Positions 4,985 through 5,543 of a stretch of 5,543 nucleotides of DNA are shown one piece after another. Source of the stretch: DATGQT01 sp033720695 (GTDB taxonomy: Bacteria; Bacteroidota; Rhodothermia; Rhodothermales; Rubricoccaceae). The notes beneath the pieces were generated by a model. The model ran no database searches. It was not told the origin of the DNA and saw only the letters and a program-made list of their open reading frames with translations. Both the position numbers and the translations under genes were made by a program. The stretch lies in the NCBI GenBank assembly GCA_033720695.1, contig JAWWCA010000226.1, positions 1 through 5,543 on the forward strand. Direction: 5' to 3'. Position 1 is the first letter of the stretch. Every line of letters begins with the position of its first letter.

Positions 4985-5543
4985 CTACTGGCCGTGGTGC
5001 CGCGCGATCTCCGCCTCGCTCAGGCCGAGGAACCGCGCCGCGTTGTGGTAGAGGATGTCCCGCTTCTGCTCCTCCGTCAGGTAATCCGCCTCCTCGATCG
5101 CCTCGACCGCCTCCCCGATCTTCTCCGGCCACCGCATCTGGTCGGAGCCGAACATCAGCCGCTTCCCGAGACCGGCCCCGACGAGCGCCTCGACGTAGCG
5201 GTGGAACGCCGCGCGGTCGATGACCCACGTGATCGTGGAGAGGTCCCCGTACAGGTTGGGGTACTGGTACATCATCGCCGTCATCTCGTCGAGGAACGGG
5301 TACCCGGCGTTCTCGACGAACACCTTCAAGTCCGGGTGACGGACCAGCACCTCCTCCAGGAGCAGCGGGCGGCCCGCCGCCGCTCGGAACGTCGGCAGCG
5401 CAGGCCCGATCCCCTCGGTGTGGATCAGGACCGGAACGCCGAACTCGGCCGCGAGCGCGAAGTACCCCGCCAGCCTCGGGTCGTTCGGGGGGATCCCCAC
5501 CAGCTGCGACCCGATCTCGCCCATCCCGCCGAGACGGCCCCGC
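4985..5543 (-). CDS. Amidohydrolase family 2 protein, C-terminal part (cut by window edge)
   Basis: The last 185 or so codons of a gene entering from the right edge; the frame is open through the edge, and the Met at 5524 is internal, since RGRLGG before it aligns with the paralogue. It is a homologue of the 716-1723 protein starting near that protein's residue 145. Shared blocks are GIPP(N/D)DPR, VRHP, NAGYP against HAGYP, FGSDQM and QKRDILYHNAARFL; the final 55 residues match at 34 positions by hand count. The His in LIHTEG corresponds to metal ligand His186, and FGSDQM supplies the metal Asp. At the position of catalytic-type His228 this protein has Asn (VENAGYP, codon at 5311-5309). It was probably the first gene of an operon with the VOC gene now seen only as remnants. 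Export and the HxH motif cannot be judged. Confidence 0.87.
   Translation of the reverse strand, partial: RGRLGGMGEIGSQLVGIPPNDPRLAGYFALAAEFGVPVLIHTEGIGPALPTFRAAAGRPLLLEEVLVRHPDLKVFVENAGYPFLDEMTAMMYQYPNLYGDLSTITWVIDRAAFHRYVEALVGAGLGKRLMFGSDQMRWPEKIGEAVEAIEEADYLTEEQKRDILYHNAARFLGLSEAEIARHHGQ

Noticed and set aside
4317..5228. 303-codon open frame on the minus strand
   Set aside because: Out-of-frame shadow of the second amidohydrolase and antisense of the FG-GAP gene; only the short DDALWVTG stretch inside it has meaning.

Overview
The window is a piece of a very GC-rich chromosome, probably from a Rhodothermales/Rubricoccaceae-type member of the wider Bacteroidota. The best evidence is the secreted FG-GAP repeat protein ending in a type IX secretion (T9SS) sorting domain with an NYPNPF motif. 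Other support is the general lack of strong Shine-Dalgarno sites and the TAnGTT elements upstream of genes, which resemble the Bacteroidota -7 box. The placement is inferred from protein style; no marker gene is present.

Layout. Bases 1-224 (minus) hold the start of an unrecognised zinc-ribbon protein. A short divergent promoter region separates it from a plus-strand run: a DUF2200 protein (326-700), an exported ACMSD-like metal-dependent hydrolase of amidohydrolase family 2 (716-1723), and a VOC/glyoxalase-fold protein (1847-2191). The VOC reading frame continues upstream into a good signal peptide that has no start codon. Converging on this run from the minus strand are two small ABM-type (dimeric alpha/beta barrel, quinol-monooxygenase-like) genes at 3014-2646 and 2626-2273. 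A secreted seven-repeat FG-GAP protein (3303-4808, plus) follows. At the right edge is the 3' part of a second amidohydrolase (5543-4985, minus), a paralogue of the first.

The most interesting point is hidden in the non-coding flanks of the FG-GAP gene. On the minus strand, 4902-4840 encodes a clean VOC N-terminus and 3160-3095 a clean VOC C-terminus, but the middle is gone. Those positions are occupied by the oppositely oriented FG-GAP gene and its promoter region. A short stretch resembling the middle of an ABM gene (4838-4812) sits at the right junction. The minus strand therefore probably once read amidohydrolase - VOC - ABM - ABM, and the FG-GAP cassette replaced the core of the VOC gene.

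The two halves of the window thus carry similar amidohydrolase + VOC (+ ABM) sets facing each other. Members of both sets look eroded: the plus VOC lacks a start for its signal peptide and lacks the usual DPxGN turn, the minus VOC is broken, and the second amidohydrolase has Asn where the first has a likely catalytic His. The combination suggests small-molecule chemistry on aromatic or quinone-like compounds, but no substrate can be read from the sequence.
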